Below are positions 17,674-27,229 of a DNA stretch of 64,000 bases, piece after piece. This DNA is from an uncultured Bryobacterales bacterium (lineage in GTDB: Bacteria > Acidobacteriota > Terriglobia > Bryobacterales > UBA6623): assembly GCA_951813065.1 (NCBI GenBank), contig CATOTH010000001.1, positions 434,001 through 498,000 on the forward strand. The letters are read 5' to 3'. Every line of letters starts with the position of its first letter. The stretch's first letter is position 1. Under the pieces are notes generated by a model. That model had not been told where the DNA came from. It searched no databases and worked only from the letters and a program-made list of their open reading frames with translations. A program made the translations under genes and the position numbers.

Positions 17674-19095
17674 TTAGATGTCGTAGTAGAGCGAGAACTC
17701 GTACGGATGTGGCCGCTGGCGGACCTCGTCGACCTCCGCCGAGCGCTTGTAGTCGATGTAGCTCGTGATCAGTTCATCCGTGAACACGTCGTTTTGTGTC
17801 AGGAAGTCGTGGTCCCGCTCGAGCGCGCTCAGCGCACCCGCCAGGTCTTCCGGTAGTGCCGGCACGTTGGCGAGTTCCTCGGGTGAGAGATCGTAGATGT
17901 CCTTGTCCATCGCCTCGCCCGGGTCAATCTTGTTCTGGATTCCGTCCAGGCCCGCCATCAGGCAGGCAGCGAAGGCCAGGTACGGGTTGCAGGACGGATC
18001 GGGATAGCGCAACTCCACCCGCTTGGTCTTGGGGTTCGGGGAGTACATCGGGATCCGGCATGCAGCCGAACGGTTCCGGCGGGAGTACGCCAGGCTGACC
18101 GGAGCCTCGAATCCGGGAACCAAACGTTTGTAGCTGTTCGTGGTGGGCGCTACGATCGCCGCCAGGGCCGGGGAGTGCTTCAGCAGGCCGCCGATGTAGT
18201 ACAGGGCGGTTTCGCTCAACCCTGCGTAACCATCGCCCGCAAACGTTGGATCGCCGTCCTTCCAGATCGATTGGTGCGTGTGCATCCCGGAGCCGTTGTC
18301 GTTCCAAAGAGGCTTCGGCATGAAGGTCGCCGACTTGTTGTGCTCGAAGGCAACCTGGCGGACGATGTACTTGTACAGCATCATGTTGTCAGCCGAAAGC
18401 ACGAGGGTGTCGAACCGCTGGTCGATCTCGCACTGGCCGCCAGTCGCCACTTCGTGATGATGGCACTCGATGCTGATGCCGCATTCCTCCATCACCTGCA
18501 CCATCTCGGTCCGGATGTCCTGGAGGTGGTCGGTCGGCGGAACTGGGAAATAGCCCTCCTTGTAGCGCGGGCGATACCCGAGATTGTTCTCCTTGCGGCC
18601 GGAATTCCAACGGCCCTCTTCGGAATCCACCTTGTAGAAACCGTAGTTGTACGACGAGTCGTATCTGACGTTGTCAAACAGGAAGAATTCGGCCTCGGCC
18701 CCGAAGAAGGCCGTATCGCCAGCACCGGTGTATTGGAGGTATTTCTCCGCCTTCTGTGCGATCCACCGCGGGTCGCGCTCGTAGTGCTGCTTGGTGATCG
18801 GGTCGACGATGTTGGAAATGAGACAGAGCGTCGGAACCTCCGTGAATGGATCGATGAACGCCGTGTTGGAATCCGGCAGGATCAGCATGTCGGACTCGCT
18901 GATCGCCTGCCAGCCACGGATCGAGGAGCCGTCGAAACCGAAGCCGTCTTCGAAGCTTTCCTCGTCCAGCATCCCAATGGGATACGAGACATGCTGCCAC
19001 AGTCCGGGAAGATCCGAGAACCGCAAGTCCAAGATCTGAGCGTCGTTCTCCTTGGCGTATGCAATGACTTCTGCGGGAGTTCGTTTCGTTGCCAT
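17674..19095 (-). CDS. glnA: Glutamine synthetase type I
   Basis: ATP-dependent synthesis of glutamine from glutamate and ammonium. The 473 residues show all class I signatures: [10 protein letters not shown] near the N-terminus, FDGSSIRGW, the metal-site EAEFFLFD and [13 protein letters not shown], the ATP-site [18 protein letters not shown], and [26 protein letters not shown]. Tyr401 in [11 protein letters not shown] occupies the adenylylation site of GSI-beta enzymes, so covalent control by GlnE is possible; neither glnE nor glnB is in the window. A strong ribosome site TAGGAGGAG precedes the ATG. It is downstream of the cupin gene on the same strand but separated by 381 bp and its own candidate promoter. 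Confidence 0.97.
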   Translation of the reverse strand: MATKRTPAEVIAYAKENDAQILDLRFSDLPGLWQHVSYPIGMLDEESFEDGFGFDGSSIRGWQAISESDMLILPDSNTAFIDPFTEVPTLCLISNIVDPITKQHYERDPRWIAQKAEKYLQYTGAGDTAFFGAEAEFFLFDNVRYDSSYNYGFYKVDSEEGRWNSGRKENNLGYRPRYKEGYFPVPPTDHLQDIRTEMVQVMEECGISIECHHHEVATGGQCEIDQRFDTLVLSADNMMLYKYIVRQVAFEHNKSATFMPKPLWNDNGSGMHTHQSIWKDGDPTFAGDGYAGLSETALYYIGGLLKHSPALAAIVAPTTNSYKRLVPGFEAPVSLAYSRRNRSAACRIPMYSPNPKTKRVELRYPDPSCNPYLAFAACLMAGLDGIQNKIDPGEAMDKDIYDLSPEELANVPALPEDLAGALSALERDHDFLTQNDVFTDELITSYIDYKRSAEVDEVRQRPHPYEFSLYYDI

Positions 19096-19476
19096 AAGCT
19101 CCTCCTATAGAGCTCCAGGAAATGGATTCAGTAACCTGCACACGCCCGGGCAGAACAGCTCTCGCGACGTGTGCGAAATAGCGATTGTATCATGGCCGTT
19201 CGGCCCATCAGCGCCCATGGTTGGAGTCATAAGATTTATTGATTGGAGTCAGGACTCAGCCGGGGTCGGAAGTGTCCTGCCCGGTCGGCGCGGACGCGCT
19301 GACCAGCCAGTCCAAGCGCACCGCTGAAATAAACCACACACAGCAGTACTCCTCCCTCCAACCCCTGGCGTGCACAAGGCAACCTCAACCGACTAAGCGT
19401 TGGCAGGTCCACGCCCGAAGGGACTTCGCACGGGGCGGCCTGGCACCGCTCACGCAACGCCAGCTGCTCAGGACGA
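19096..19476. other. 381-bp region upstream of glnA
   Basis: No gene on either strand that I can support. The glnA-proximal part holds the candidate extended -10 listed separately and the ribosome site. I see no clear sigma-54 box (GG-N10-GC) and no convincing terminator for the upstream cupin gene. Confidence 0.4.
19184..19192 (-). promoter_or_regulatory. Candidate extended -10 promoter of glnA
   Basis: Minus strand reads TGATACAAT, matching the extended -10 pattern TGnTATAAT at eight of nine positions counting the free n. It lies about 90 nt before the glnA start. No matching -35 is evident, which extended -10 promoters can tolerate. Confidence 0.4.
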
Positions 19477-20706
19477 TCAGCGCTCGAGCGCTCGCGCGTC
19501 AGGGTTGTCGGGACCAAAGTGCTTGAGCATCACCAAGTTCTCCTCGGGGCTGGCGTTGGTAATCCGCACTCCGGAACCGGCTGCCCCCGCGGTCACGAAG
19601 TACTCGTCGGCCGTCTGTTCGCCGTATCGGACCATTGCCGGGGTATGAACGTCCCACACGCCGATCGAGCCGCGTCCCTGGGTCACGATCAAGCCGTAGG
19701 CCGCCGCGTCAGTCACAGTCACACTGCGACCGGGGAAAACAGTCAGTTCCTTCGCCGAATAGTACTGCGTCGAATACGTCACCCAGGACTCGCTGTATCC
19801 GGCTTCGGCCATTTCATCGACCGGGCGGACCGGGAGCGGCTCGAAGAACCTGTTCTGCATGAAGTACGGATCGACGTTCGCCTCCCAGTCGAGCATCCCG
19901 ATGATGTATTCGAGATCGTGATGGTTCTCGGGCGGGACGTCCTTCACCAGCAGGTCCCACGGAACAGCGCGCCCCTCCACCATCGACTGGAACATGCCGA
20001 AGACGTCCGAGTTGACCTGGGGCTCGTACGTCACCGCCGAACCGGGAGCGTGCAGCACGCCGGCGGGAATCTGCCAACCGGTGCCGGGCTTGAGCTTGTA
20101 GGCTTTGGAATGATAGAGAATGCCGTTGTCGCCTTCGTTCCAACGCTCCAGGCACCGTCGCACGTCGTCCTTTGTCGTGCCTGGCTCGAGTCCCATGAAC
20201 GTGTAGGCGAAGTTGTTCTCCTTGTAGTTGTACTGGGGCGGGAAGTAGTAAGCCTCAGGCTTGCCCCTCCGACCGACCCTCGCGGCCGCCTCCTCGTCCT
20301 GATGCATGTGATGGGGAATCGGTCCGAGGTTGTCGAAGAACTTGCAAAGCACGTTCCAGCCGCCCTGCGCGCTCATCACGTCCGAGCCAAGGAACTCGTC
20401 CCCGAGTTCATCGATCCCCTCCTTGAGCAGCACCTTTCTGGCGCTGCCGTTGCCATTCGTGGCCACGACGTAACTCAGCCCTTCGTCTTCGGGAGTCCCC
20501 GGACCGTTGTCCGCTTGGGTTGTGGACGAGAACCAACGCTCGTCGATGCCACCCCGATGGGCACCCAAGGCGTAGATGTCGGCAGGATGAAGCTTGAGAC
20601 GTCCACCCGGCATGAGAAAGGAGCGAGGGACCCAGCAGGGAGCGAGGCGCACAACACCCTCGCCGGCGGATAGCGCGTTCTTGAGGACCGCGATGTGATC
20701 GGACAT
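19477..20706 (-). CDS. Phosphomannose isomerase-like cupin protein
   Basis: About 409 residues from ATG 20706; the frame runs further upstream, but the N-terminus starting MSDHIAVLKNAL looks natural. The zinc-site pattern of class I mannose-6-phosphate isomerases is recognisable: GPIPHHMHQDEE (His132, His133, His135), GKPEAYYF (Glu151) and WQIPAGVLHAPGSA (His219). A second cupin-like half follows (PGRSVTVTDAAAYGLIVTQGRGSIG). Compared with true ManA the substrate-binding segment is not obvious, and relatives are often annotated only as cupins. It may isomerise a sugar or act as a related sugar-binding protein. It is divergent from the tRNA-Leu gene. Confidence 0.65.
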   Translation of the reverse strand: MSDHIAVLKNALSAGEGVVRLAPCWVPRSFLMPGGRLKLHPADIYALGAHRGGIDERWFSSTTQADNGPGTPEDEGLSYVVATNGNGSARKVLLKEGIDELGDEFLGSDVMSAQGGWNVLCKFFDNLGPIPHHMHQDEEAAARVGRRGKPEAYYFPPQYNYKENNFAYTFMGLEPGTTKDDVRRCLERWNEGDNGILYHSKAYKLKPGTGWQIPAGVLHAPGSAVTYEPQVNSDVFGMFQSMVEGRAVPWDLLVKDVPPENHHDLEYIIGMLDWEANVDPYFMQNRFFEPLPVRPVDEMAEAGYSESWVTYSTQYYSAKELTVFPGRSVTVTDAAAYGLIVTQGRGSIGVWDVHTPAMVRYGEQTADEYFVTAGAAGSGVRITNASPEENLVMLKHFGPDNPDARALER

Positions 20707-20878
20707 GCAGGCTATTTTACTGAACCCAAAGCCTTGGCAGAGGCCGGCTATCGGCATTCGGAAACTCGGCTCACGGAAGGCCGGGTAGTTCACCTGGCTA
20801 GGTTGAGAGCCGGATTCGCCCGACGAAATCGGCTCCGTCCAGTAGGATTAGGGTTGGGCGAAGGGGCACGGCCCTTGG

Positions 20879-20963
20879 GCGAACGTGGCGGAATTGGCAG
20901 ACGCGCTAGATTTAGGTTCTAGTGGGGCAACCCGTGGGAGTTCGAGTCTCCCCGTTCGCACCA
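20879..20963 (+). tRNA. tRNA-Leu (anticodon UAG), CCA encoded
   Basis: Folds as a class II tRNA. The acceptor stem GCGAACG pairs with CGTTCGC; the D stem is GCG/CGC with GAATTGGCAGA loop. The anticodon stem CTAGA/TCTAG encloses the loop TTTAGGT, giving anticodon TAG (reads CUN codons). A long variable arm TGGGGCAACCCGT follows, with T stem GGGAG/CTCCC and TTCGAGT loop. The discriminator is A and CCA is encoded at 20961-20963. Confidence 0.97.
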
Positions 20964-21112
20964 GTCCGCAAGGGCGGGCTGTGGGCAGCGGCTCTTGGCG
21001 GCAAGGACTCGAAGGCATCTCGGAACCCTGCCGCCAGGCGTCCGCCGATCTCGGGACCGAGCGCTTGTGGCAACCCTGAACATCAGGTATCGGAGCATTT
21101 GGGAGAGCCTGC

Positions 21113-21268
21113 GTGTTCGACTTCGTTGACTTCCTCTACGAGGCTGTAGCAGCCATTGTCGCCCGGCTGACAGGGGGCAGCCGTTTGAAGGCACTTGCGC
21201 TGATAGCCACGATCGCCATAGCGATCTTGTTGCTGGCCCTGCTGACTTGGGCGTTCGCTCTGCGGTAG
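21113..21268 (+). CDS. Small membrane protein, 51 residues (predicted)
   Basis: A GTG at 21113 preceded by GGGAGAG at about 6-nt spacing opens a 51-codon frame ending TAG at 21268. The product starts VFDFVDFLYEAVAAIVARL, has a short basic turn (GGSRLK), then a clear transmembrane helix (ALALIATIAIAILLLALLTWAFALR). The hydrophobic second half and the ribosome site argue for a real gene, but I recognise no family. It lies between tRNA-Leu and the convergent DUF1552 gene. Confidence 0.5.
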   Translation: MFDFVDFLYEAVAAIVARLTGGSRLKALALIATIAIAILLLALLTWAFALR

Positions 21269-21306
21269 GACCCCTGTCGCAACTGCAATCCCGGCCCGGG
21301 TGCAAT

Positions 21307-22641
21307 TCAAGCGAGTATTTCCGTCAGTTCGCCCGTGCTGTCAACGAAAGTCTCGATTGGCACGTCGAGCCGGTTCAGCATCGTCACATAGAGGTTGGAA
21401 AGAGGGATCTCGTCGCCGAACCGATGGAAGCTCCCATGCCGCAAGCCCAGGCCACGCCCGCCTGCAAGCAGCAGCGGATAGTTCAAGTTGACGTGTGTCT
21501 GGCTGTTGCTGCTGCCATAGAGCACGAGAGTGCGATCCAGCAGGTTCCCGTCCCCATCCGGGGTCTCCCTCAGTCGCCGGAGAAAGTACGAGAACTGCTC
21601 GGTAAGGAAACGGTCCCAATGTCCAAGCGGTTCAGCACCCGCGTCCCCCTTGCGCGCGTTGTGCGCCAACTGGTGCATGTTGCCTGAAAGGCCGAGGAGC
21701 GACGGGTACTTTCCAGCGATCGATGTCGCTCCGTTCATGTTGCCCAGCTGGTAGGTGGCAATCCTTGTCGAGTCGGTCTGAAATGCCAAATAGATCAAAT
21801 CGTACATCGTCTGGATCAGTTCGCCGGGCGTCGTGTCGTCGGCTGACAGGTGCAGACCCGAGGCATCCACCGCGGGTTTCGGCACTTCCAGCCACTGCTG
21901 GGATCTTCCAACCCTCTGCTCGATCTGTCGGACCGAAGCCAGGTATTCGTCGAGCTTCCTCCGATCTTGGTCTCCGAGACGGGCTTGTAATGACCTGGAA
22001 TCGTCCAAGACGAGATCCAGCATGCTGCGCGAACGATCCAAGCTGCTTCGCTGGGTCCTCAGGGACCGTGGATCGACTCCGAACAGACGGTCGAAGACCT
22101 GCCTCGGACGATGCTGCGCCGGCACTGGCTGCCCGGTGCGGCTGAATGACAACGTGCTGGACCTTGTGGGCTCGCCCACACCCCCGTCGCTGGAAAGCAC
22201 GAGTGAGGGGTATCGTGTCTGGCTGCCAAAGCGCATCGCCGCCAGCTGGTCGATCGATACGGTGTTCTCGAGGTGGCCTTCCTTGAGCTCAGCCGCTGTG
22301 AGCCATGTGTCGGCGGTGTCGTGGCCTCCCATGTTCCGACCATTCGGGTGCGAGAGCCCCCCGAGCACGCTGAGTTCGGGGCGGAGCGGCTCGAGCGGCG
22401 CCAAGCTCTTGTTGAACCGGTAGTCCCGACCCGAGCCTTGGGGGAACCAGTTCCACTGGGCCGCTTCAGTCCCCTCTTGTCGCTGCACAATACCGTAGGG
22501 GAAATACACCGCGCACAGGCGCTTGGGCCGCTCGCGGGTAACGGGGTCCGCCCCCATGCACTCCAAGAATGGGAGAGCAAGAGAGACGCCGCTCCCCTGG
22601 AGGAACGTGCGCCGACTCAGATGCCACGGTTTTGATGCCAT
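21307..22641 (-). CDS. DUF1552 protein, Tat-exported
   Basis: 444 residues. The N-terminus has a twin-arginine signal, LSRRTFLQGSGVSLALPFLE. The body matches the DUF1552 family common in Planctomycetes, Verrucomicrobia, Acidobacteria and Myxococcota: MGGHDTADTWLT, TVSIDQLAAMRFG, a long helical region (DDSRSLQARLGDQDRRKLDEYLASVRQIEQ) and the C-terminal VLYGSSNSQTHVNLNYPLLLAGG. DUF1552 genes are almost always next to DUF1592 cytochromes, as here: the DUF1592 gene ends 13 bp upstream on the same strand. The biochemical role of the pair is not known; a periplasmic redox or hydrolytic function is assumed. Confidence 0.88.
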   Translation of the reverse strand: MASKPWHLSRRTFLQGSGVSLALPFLECMGADPVTRERPKRLCAVYFPYGIVQRQEGTEAAQWNWFPQGSGRDYRFNKSLAPLEPLRPELSVLGGLSHPNGRNMGGHDTADTWLTAAELKEGHLENTVSIDQLAAMRFGSQTRYPSLVLSSDGGVGEPTRSSTLSFSRTGQPVPAQHRPRQVFDRLFGVDPRSLRTQRSSLDRSRSMLDLVLDDSRSLQARLGDQDRRKLDEYLASVRQIEQRVGRSQQWLEVPKPAVDASGLHLSADDTTPGELIQTMYDLIYLAFQTDSTRIATYQLGNMNGATSIAGKYPSLLGLSGNMHQLAHNARKGDAGAEPLGHWDRFLTEQFSYFLRRLRETPDGDGNLLDRTLVLYGSSNSQTHVNLNYPLLLAGGRGLGLRHGSFHRFGDEIPLSNLYVTMLNRLDVPIETFVDSTGELTEILA

Positions 22642-22654
22642 TGCGGTAGCCTCC

Positions 22655-25060
22655 CTATCGGGCGCGGAACGAATTGCTGGTCACAATGATTGCACACAGT
22701 TCCCGCAACCGAAACCCTTCCTTTTCGAATCGATCGGCGATTTCGTCCACCGCAACGTCGTCCGTCGAATCCAGGGTGCGCCCGAGAGCGTATGCCAGCA
22801 GCTTCGCAGCAAGTGCACGCGCAAAGCGCCGCGCCTGCCTGTCGACGAGATAGCGCGATAGCGCTTCCGCTCCGTCGACTTCGTGGCCGTCCGGAAGGAT
22901 GGCTGACGCATCGACTGGATGTGTCTCCACACGCTCGCCGAAACGTCGCAGCACGGTTTCGCGCCGCAGTCCGACCGCGTCGTATTCTTCGAGGGTGATT
23001 CCCCAAGGGTCGATCCGCTCGTGGCAGCGAGCGCAGGCTTCGTTGTCCTGATGAAGCTCAAGCTGGCGTTTGAGGGGCAGCAGCGTGAGGTCCTGATCGG
23101 TGCTGTTGAGATTCGGCACGGCCGGAGGAGGGGGCGCCGGGGGATCCCCCAGCAATGCTCTCCGAATCCACACGCCCCGTTCCACGGGATGGGAGTCCTC
23201 ACCGGTCGAGTTCGAAAGGAGAATGCTCGCGTGGGCCAGGAGTCCTCCCAATCGCCCCTGCTCGCCCAAGGCAATGCGTTCAAAGGTGCCCCCTTGCGGA
23301 CCCCGGACCCCGTAGTGCCGGGCCATCCGCTCGTTGAGCATGGCGAAATCAGACCTCAGGAAGTGCAGGGCGCTTTGCTCCCCGCGAAGCAACTCGGCGA
23401 AGAAATGCTGCGTCTCACGGCGCATGTCCTCCTTCAAGCTCAAGTCGAATTGAGGGTAGTAGTTCGGGTTGATGGCCACGCGATGCACGCCCCGCAGATC
23501 GAGCCATTGATCACTGAACTGTTCGACAAAGGCCCAGGAACGAGGATCATCCAGCATCCGCAGGGTCTCGTCTCGCAACACTCGCAAATCAGCCAAGAGC
23601 CCACGATCTGCGAGATCCATCAAACGAGCGTCTGGCATCGTGTTCCAGAGAAAGTATGAGAGGCGCGCGGCTAGTTCGTGGTCGTCCACATGTCCGCTGG
23701 CTTCGGAGGAGTCTTCGATTCGGTATAGAAAGTTCGGCGAGATCAACGCCATGGCCATGGTCTCGCGCATGGCTTCCTCGAAGCCGCCCACATGCGGGCG
23801 GACCTCGCCGAAGAAACGCAGCAGCGGATCGATGTCAGGTGGCCTCACCGGCCGACGGTAGGCCCGGCGAAGAAACCGTTGCAGGGCGGAGCGCACACTC
23901 TGCATCTCGCGGCCAGGATCCGGCGAGGCTGCCGGCAGGAGATTGACATGGTGCTCAGGCGGCCATCTCGCGTAGTCCGGCGCTTTGAAATCAACGGATT
24001 CCACGATGATCTTGGGGAATTCCGGATCTTCGGCCCAGACCAGCTTCTCCTTGACCTTACCGTCCTGCTCGAAGGACACCTTCTCGCCGGCCGGAGGGGG
24101 CCTGCCGTCGGAATAGACATTGCGGATCCAAATCAGCAGTCCCGGGTATTTGCTCTGAGTGCGGCTTTGGAGAGGGAACTCCTCGATCCGGCCGCGGAAC
24201 TCGAAGATCTGGGGTGAATCCTCGATGACATCAACCTCGGCCACTTGGCGGGACGGAGTCTGGGTATCCGCACGGTATCCAAGCGAAATGCTCATCCGCG
24301 GAAACGGCGCGCCCTCGGGAATTTCCGCCCGCGCTCGAACGCGCAACAGGAAGTGCCCCTCGTCCGGGAACTCCGGGACCCTCGCGACAAACGTGCCGGT
24401 CCGTCCAAGGCGGTTCGCCCAGTTCACGGTCCTCAACTTGTCAGCGACCGTTTCTTCAGCTCGGTGTTCATACACCTTGGGCGGCGGTCCCGTGACGATC
24501 GCACGACCCAAGCCATCGCGGGCCGCACCCAGGTAGTGTTCCATCAGGAGCGGTGACATGCGCAGAACTGACCCGTTGTTCGTAAAGCCGTCGGAACTGA
24601 CTTCGTCCGGCGGTAGATTTTTCACGAAATCGATCTCCAGCCCCAGCAAGTCCCGCATCGTGTTCTGGTACTCGCCGCGATTCAGCCTACGCATCACCAC
24701 GACGCTCTTGGAACCCGTCCGATTCTTGCTGGCATCGAGAATCGCCGCGTCCAGCCAATCGAGGAGGATCTCCCTGTCGGCGCGACCCAGCGGAACTGCG
24801 CCGCGGGGCGGCATCTCGCCGCGGTTCAGCGCGTCGCGCACGTCATGCCAAGTCTCGGCAGCCCGGGCATCGCCTGCGAAGTCCATCGCCAAAGTGTCGA
24901 GCCGCACGTCGGCGTTTTGGATCGAGGGGCCGTGGCAGGCCACGCAGTGCTTCTGGATGATCGCCTCGACGGAACCAGGTGAAACCGCGGCACGCAACGG
25001 GCGACCCGCAGAGGGAAGCCAGGCGAGCGTGAGTGCCAGGAGGAAGAAATGTCGTCCCAC
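22655..25060 (-). CDS. DUF1587/1592/1588/1585 multidomain cytochrome-like protein
   Basis: 801 residues with a signal peptide (about 1-25). A single heme-c motif CVACH lies at 39-43 (planctomycete-type cytochrome domain). The typical chain of domains follows: DUF1587 (RRLNRGEYQNTMRDLLGLEID), DUF1595, DUF1592 (ARLSYFLWNTMPDARLMDLADRG), DUF1588 (GLLAHASILLSNSTGEDSHPVERGVW ends before the proline-rich PPAPPPPAVP) and DUF1585 at the C-terminus (LAAKLLAYALGRTLDSTDDVAVDEI). It forms an operon with the DUF1552 gene and is divergent from the cytochrome-quinoprotein at 25326. The function of this abundant family is undetermined. Confidence 0.88.
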   Translation of the reverse strand: MGRHFFLLALTLAWLPSAGRPLRAAVSPGSVEAIIQKHCVACHGPSIQNADVRLDTLAMDFAGDARAAETWHDVRDALNRGEMPPRGAVPLGRADREILLDWLDAAILDASKNRTGSKSVVVMRRLNRGEYQNTMRDLLGLEIDFVKNLPPDEVSSDGFTNNGSVLRMSPLLMEHYLGAARDGLGRAIVTGPPPKVYEHRAEETVADKLRTVNWANRLGRTGTFVARVPEFPDEGHFLLRVRARAEIPEGAPFPRMSISLGYRADTQTPSRQVAEVDVIEDSPQIFEFRGRIEEFPLQSRTQSKYPGLLIWIRNVYSDGRPPPAGEKVSFEQDGKVKEKLVWAEDPEFPKIIVESVDFKAPDYARWPPEHHVNLLPAASPDPGREMQSVRSALQRFLRRAYRRPVRPPDIDPLLRFFGEVRPHVGGFEEAMRETMAMALISPNFLYRIEDSSEASGHVDDHELAARLSYFLWNTMPDARLMDLADRGLLADLRVLRDETLRMLDDPRSWAFVEQFSDQWLDLRGVHRVAINPNYYPQFDLSLKEDMRRETQHFFAELLRGEQSALHFLRSDFAMLNERMARHYGVRGPQGGTFERIALGEQGRLGGLLAHASILLSNSTGEDSHPVERGVWIRRALLGDPPAPPPPAVPNLNSTDQDLTLLPLKRQLELHQDNEACARCHERIDPWGITLEEYDAVGLRRETVLRRFGERVETHPVDASAILPDGHEVDGAEALSRYLVDRQARRFARALAAKLLAYALGRTLDSTDDVAVDEIADRFEKEGFRLRELCAIIVTSNSFRAR

Positions 25061-25325
25061 GGCGGAGCATGGCGGACCGGGACCGAGATCTCCGATCGAC
25101 GCACAATCAGTGTAGCGGCCACCGGCTGCTCTTCACCAGGCGAACAGAGCCGTCATTGCCATGCTCGCAGCACGAACCGTCCGGATTAGGCCTTGCCCGG
25201 CGTCGACGAGTCTCCTAGCGGACCCGCCGGTTGGTATTGGCCCTGAGAAACCTCGCGGCAGATTGCAACCATTCCACATACAATGTTGGACATCCTTGTG
25301 GCACCACAGGCTGGGAAAGGCCGCC

Positions 25326-27176
25326 ATGAATGTCAGACGACCGCTACCGCCAACTGCCGGAGCCTCCTGCATAGTTCTCGGACTCGCCGCGATATCAATC
25401 GTTGGGACAGGCGAACTCCGAGCGGCGGCGCCTGACGGTGGCGAAATCTACGCTCAGCACTGCGCAGGATGCCATGAGAGCGGGGAGAATCGCGCTCCAT
25501 CAATCGAGGCCATGAAACAGCTCCCGGCCGGTGCGATTCTCAAGTCCCTGACGACCGGCACCATGGCAGCCATCGGCCAGGACTTGCCCGAAGGATATGC
25601 CGCCGCTGTCGCGTCATTCCTGGGAACGGACGCCCGGGTGGAGCGGCCCGGATCCCCAGGAGCCTGTACCGACGTTGAGTGGACTGACCCGCTCGACGGA
25701 CCGCGATGGATCGGGTGGGGCGCCGACCTGGCAAATTCCCGATTCCAGGGCGCAGGGTTCGCGGGCATGGATGTCGATTCCGTTCCTCGCCTGCAGCTCC
25801 GCTGGGTCTTCGGGTTGCCTGATTCAGACCGTGTCCGCGGGCATCCGGCCGTTGCGGGCGGGCGGGTCTTCCTCGGTGGTCGAAACGGGCGGCTATATGC
25901 CTTGGACGCCCGCTCCGGCTGTACCATCTGGGAGTTCGAAGCGCTAGCCGAAATTCGCACCGCGGTGCTGCTCTCCCGCGGGGAACAACCCTCCCGGTAC
26001 ACGCTCTATTTCGGAGACACCAAAGCAAACCTCTACGCCGTCGACGCCGATACCGGGATGCAAATCTGGAGAACCAGGGTGGAGGACCACCCCGGCGCGA
26101 CGTTGACCGGCTCGCCCACGCTGCACGCCGGGCGATTGTATGTCGGAACCAGTTCGATCGAGGAGTTCACCGGCTCATTCGCCGGATACCAATGCTGCAC
26201 CTTCCGCGGGAGCGTCTCGGCGATTGACGCTTCGAACGGCGAGAGAGTCTGGAAGACCTATACCATTCCCGAGCAGCCGCGGCCCCAGCGAGCCAATGCG
26301 AAGGGCATCCAGCAATTTGGTCCATCCGGAGCCGCGATCTGGTCGGCCCCGACGATCGACACCCGATTGGCCCGGGTGTACGTCACAACCGGAGACAACT
26401 ATTCTGATCCGGCGACTGACGATAGCGATGCGATCATTGCGTACGACCTCGACACGGGAAAGCGATTGTGGTCGCAGCAGTTCACGGTAGGCGACGCGTA
26501 CAACATGTCGTGCAACCAGAGGGCTGACGGGATCAATTGCCCGGAAGCGAACGGTCCTGACCTCGATTTCGGATCGTCAGCGATCCTTGTGACGTTGGCT
26601 GGGGGGCAGCGCGTCCTCGTTGCCGGACAGAAATCTGGCGTCGTGCATGCCGTGGATCCGGATCGCGATGGGTTGATCCTCTGGCAGCGCCGCGCCGGAG
26701 CAGGCGGAATGCTTGGCGGCATCCAGTTCGGCATGGCAGCCGATGACCAGAACGTCTATGTCGCCGTCTCAGACTTCCTCGGTCCGACACGGAGCAAAGG
26801 GGGGGGCATCGCGGCCTTCCGGATCGCAGACGGGGAAAAACTCTGGCACACACCGGGAATACCATGCCCGAGCGGCCGGATGCGCTGCTCGCCGGCCCAG
26901 TCGGCAGCCGTGACTGCGATACCCGGGGTCGTGTTCTCGGGAGCCCTCGACGGGTTCATCCGGGCGTATTCGACGGAGGATGGATCGGTCCTGTGGAGCT
27001 ATGACACAGTCCGTGACTTCCCGCAGTCAGTCAACGGAGTCGGAACCAGGGGCGGATCGATCAACGGTCCCGGCCCGGCGGTGGTCGATGGGATGCTGTT
27101 TGTCAACTCGGGCTACGGAGCGTTCGGTTCGATCCCGGGCAACGCGTTCCTTGCCTTCGCCGTCAACGAGGATTGA
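25326..27176 (+). CDS. Cytochrome c-quinoprotein fusion, polyvinyl-alcohol-dehydrogenase-like
   Basis: 616 residues from ATG 25326. A signal segment (about 12-33) is followed by a cytochrome c domain with CAGCH (46-50), then a PQQ beta-propeller with repeated LDxxSGxxxW and VDxDTGxxxW strands. Features shared with polyvinyl alcohol dehydrogenases are the N-terminal cytochrome, WIGWGADLANSRFQ at the propeller start, and CCTFRGSVSAIDASNGE. The enzyme probably oxidises secondary alcohols in the periplasm and delivers electrons through its own heme. It is divergent from the DUF1592/DUF1552 pair across 265 bp. Substrate not deducible. Confidence 0.85.
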   Translation: MNVRRPLPPTAGASCIVLGLAAISIVGTGELRAAAPDGGEIYAQHCAGCHESGENRAPSIEAMKQLPAGAILKSLTTGTMAAIGQDLPEGYAAAVASFLGTDARVERPGSPGACTDVEWTDPLDGPRWIGWGADLANSRFQGAGFAGMDVDSVPRLQLRWVFGLPDSDRVRGHPAVAGGRVFLGGRNGRLYALDARSGCTIWEFEALAEIRTAVLLSRGEQPSRYTLYFGDTKANLYAVDADTGMQIWRTRVEDHPGATLTGSPTLHAGRLYVGTSSIEEFTGSFAGYQCCTFRGSVSAIDASNGERVWKTYTIPEQPRPQRANAKGIQQFGPSGAAIWSAPTIDTRLARVYVTTGDNYSDPATDDSDAIIAYDLDTGKRLWSQQFTVGDAYNMSCNQRADGINCPEANGPDLDFGSSAILVTLAGGQRVLVAGQKSGVVHAVDPDRDGLILWQRRAGAGGMLGGIQFGMAADDQNVYVAVSDFLGPTRSKGGGIAAFRIADGEKLWHTPGIPCPSGRMRCSPAQSAAVTAIPGVVFSGALDGFIRAYSTEDGSVLWSYDTVRDFPQSVNGVGTRGGSINGPGPAVVDGMLFVNSGYGAFGSIPGNAFLAFAVNED

Positions 27177-27229
27177 CCGTCGGAGCGCCGCACGGGTGAG
27201 CGCGACGCGAAACCGGGACTGTTCCGCAG

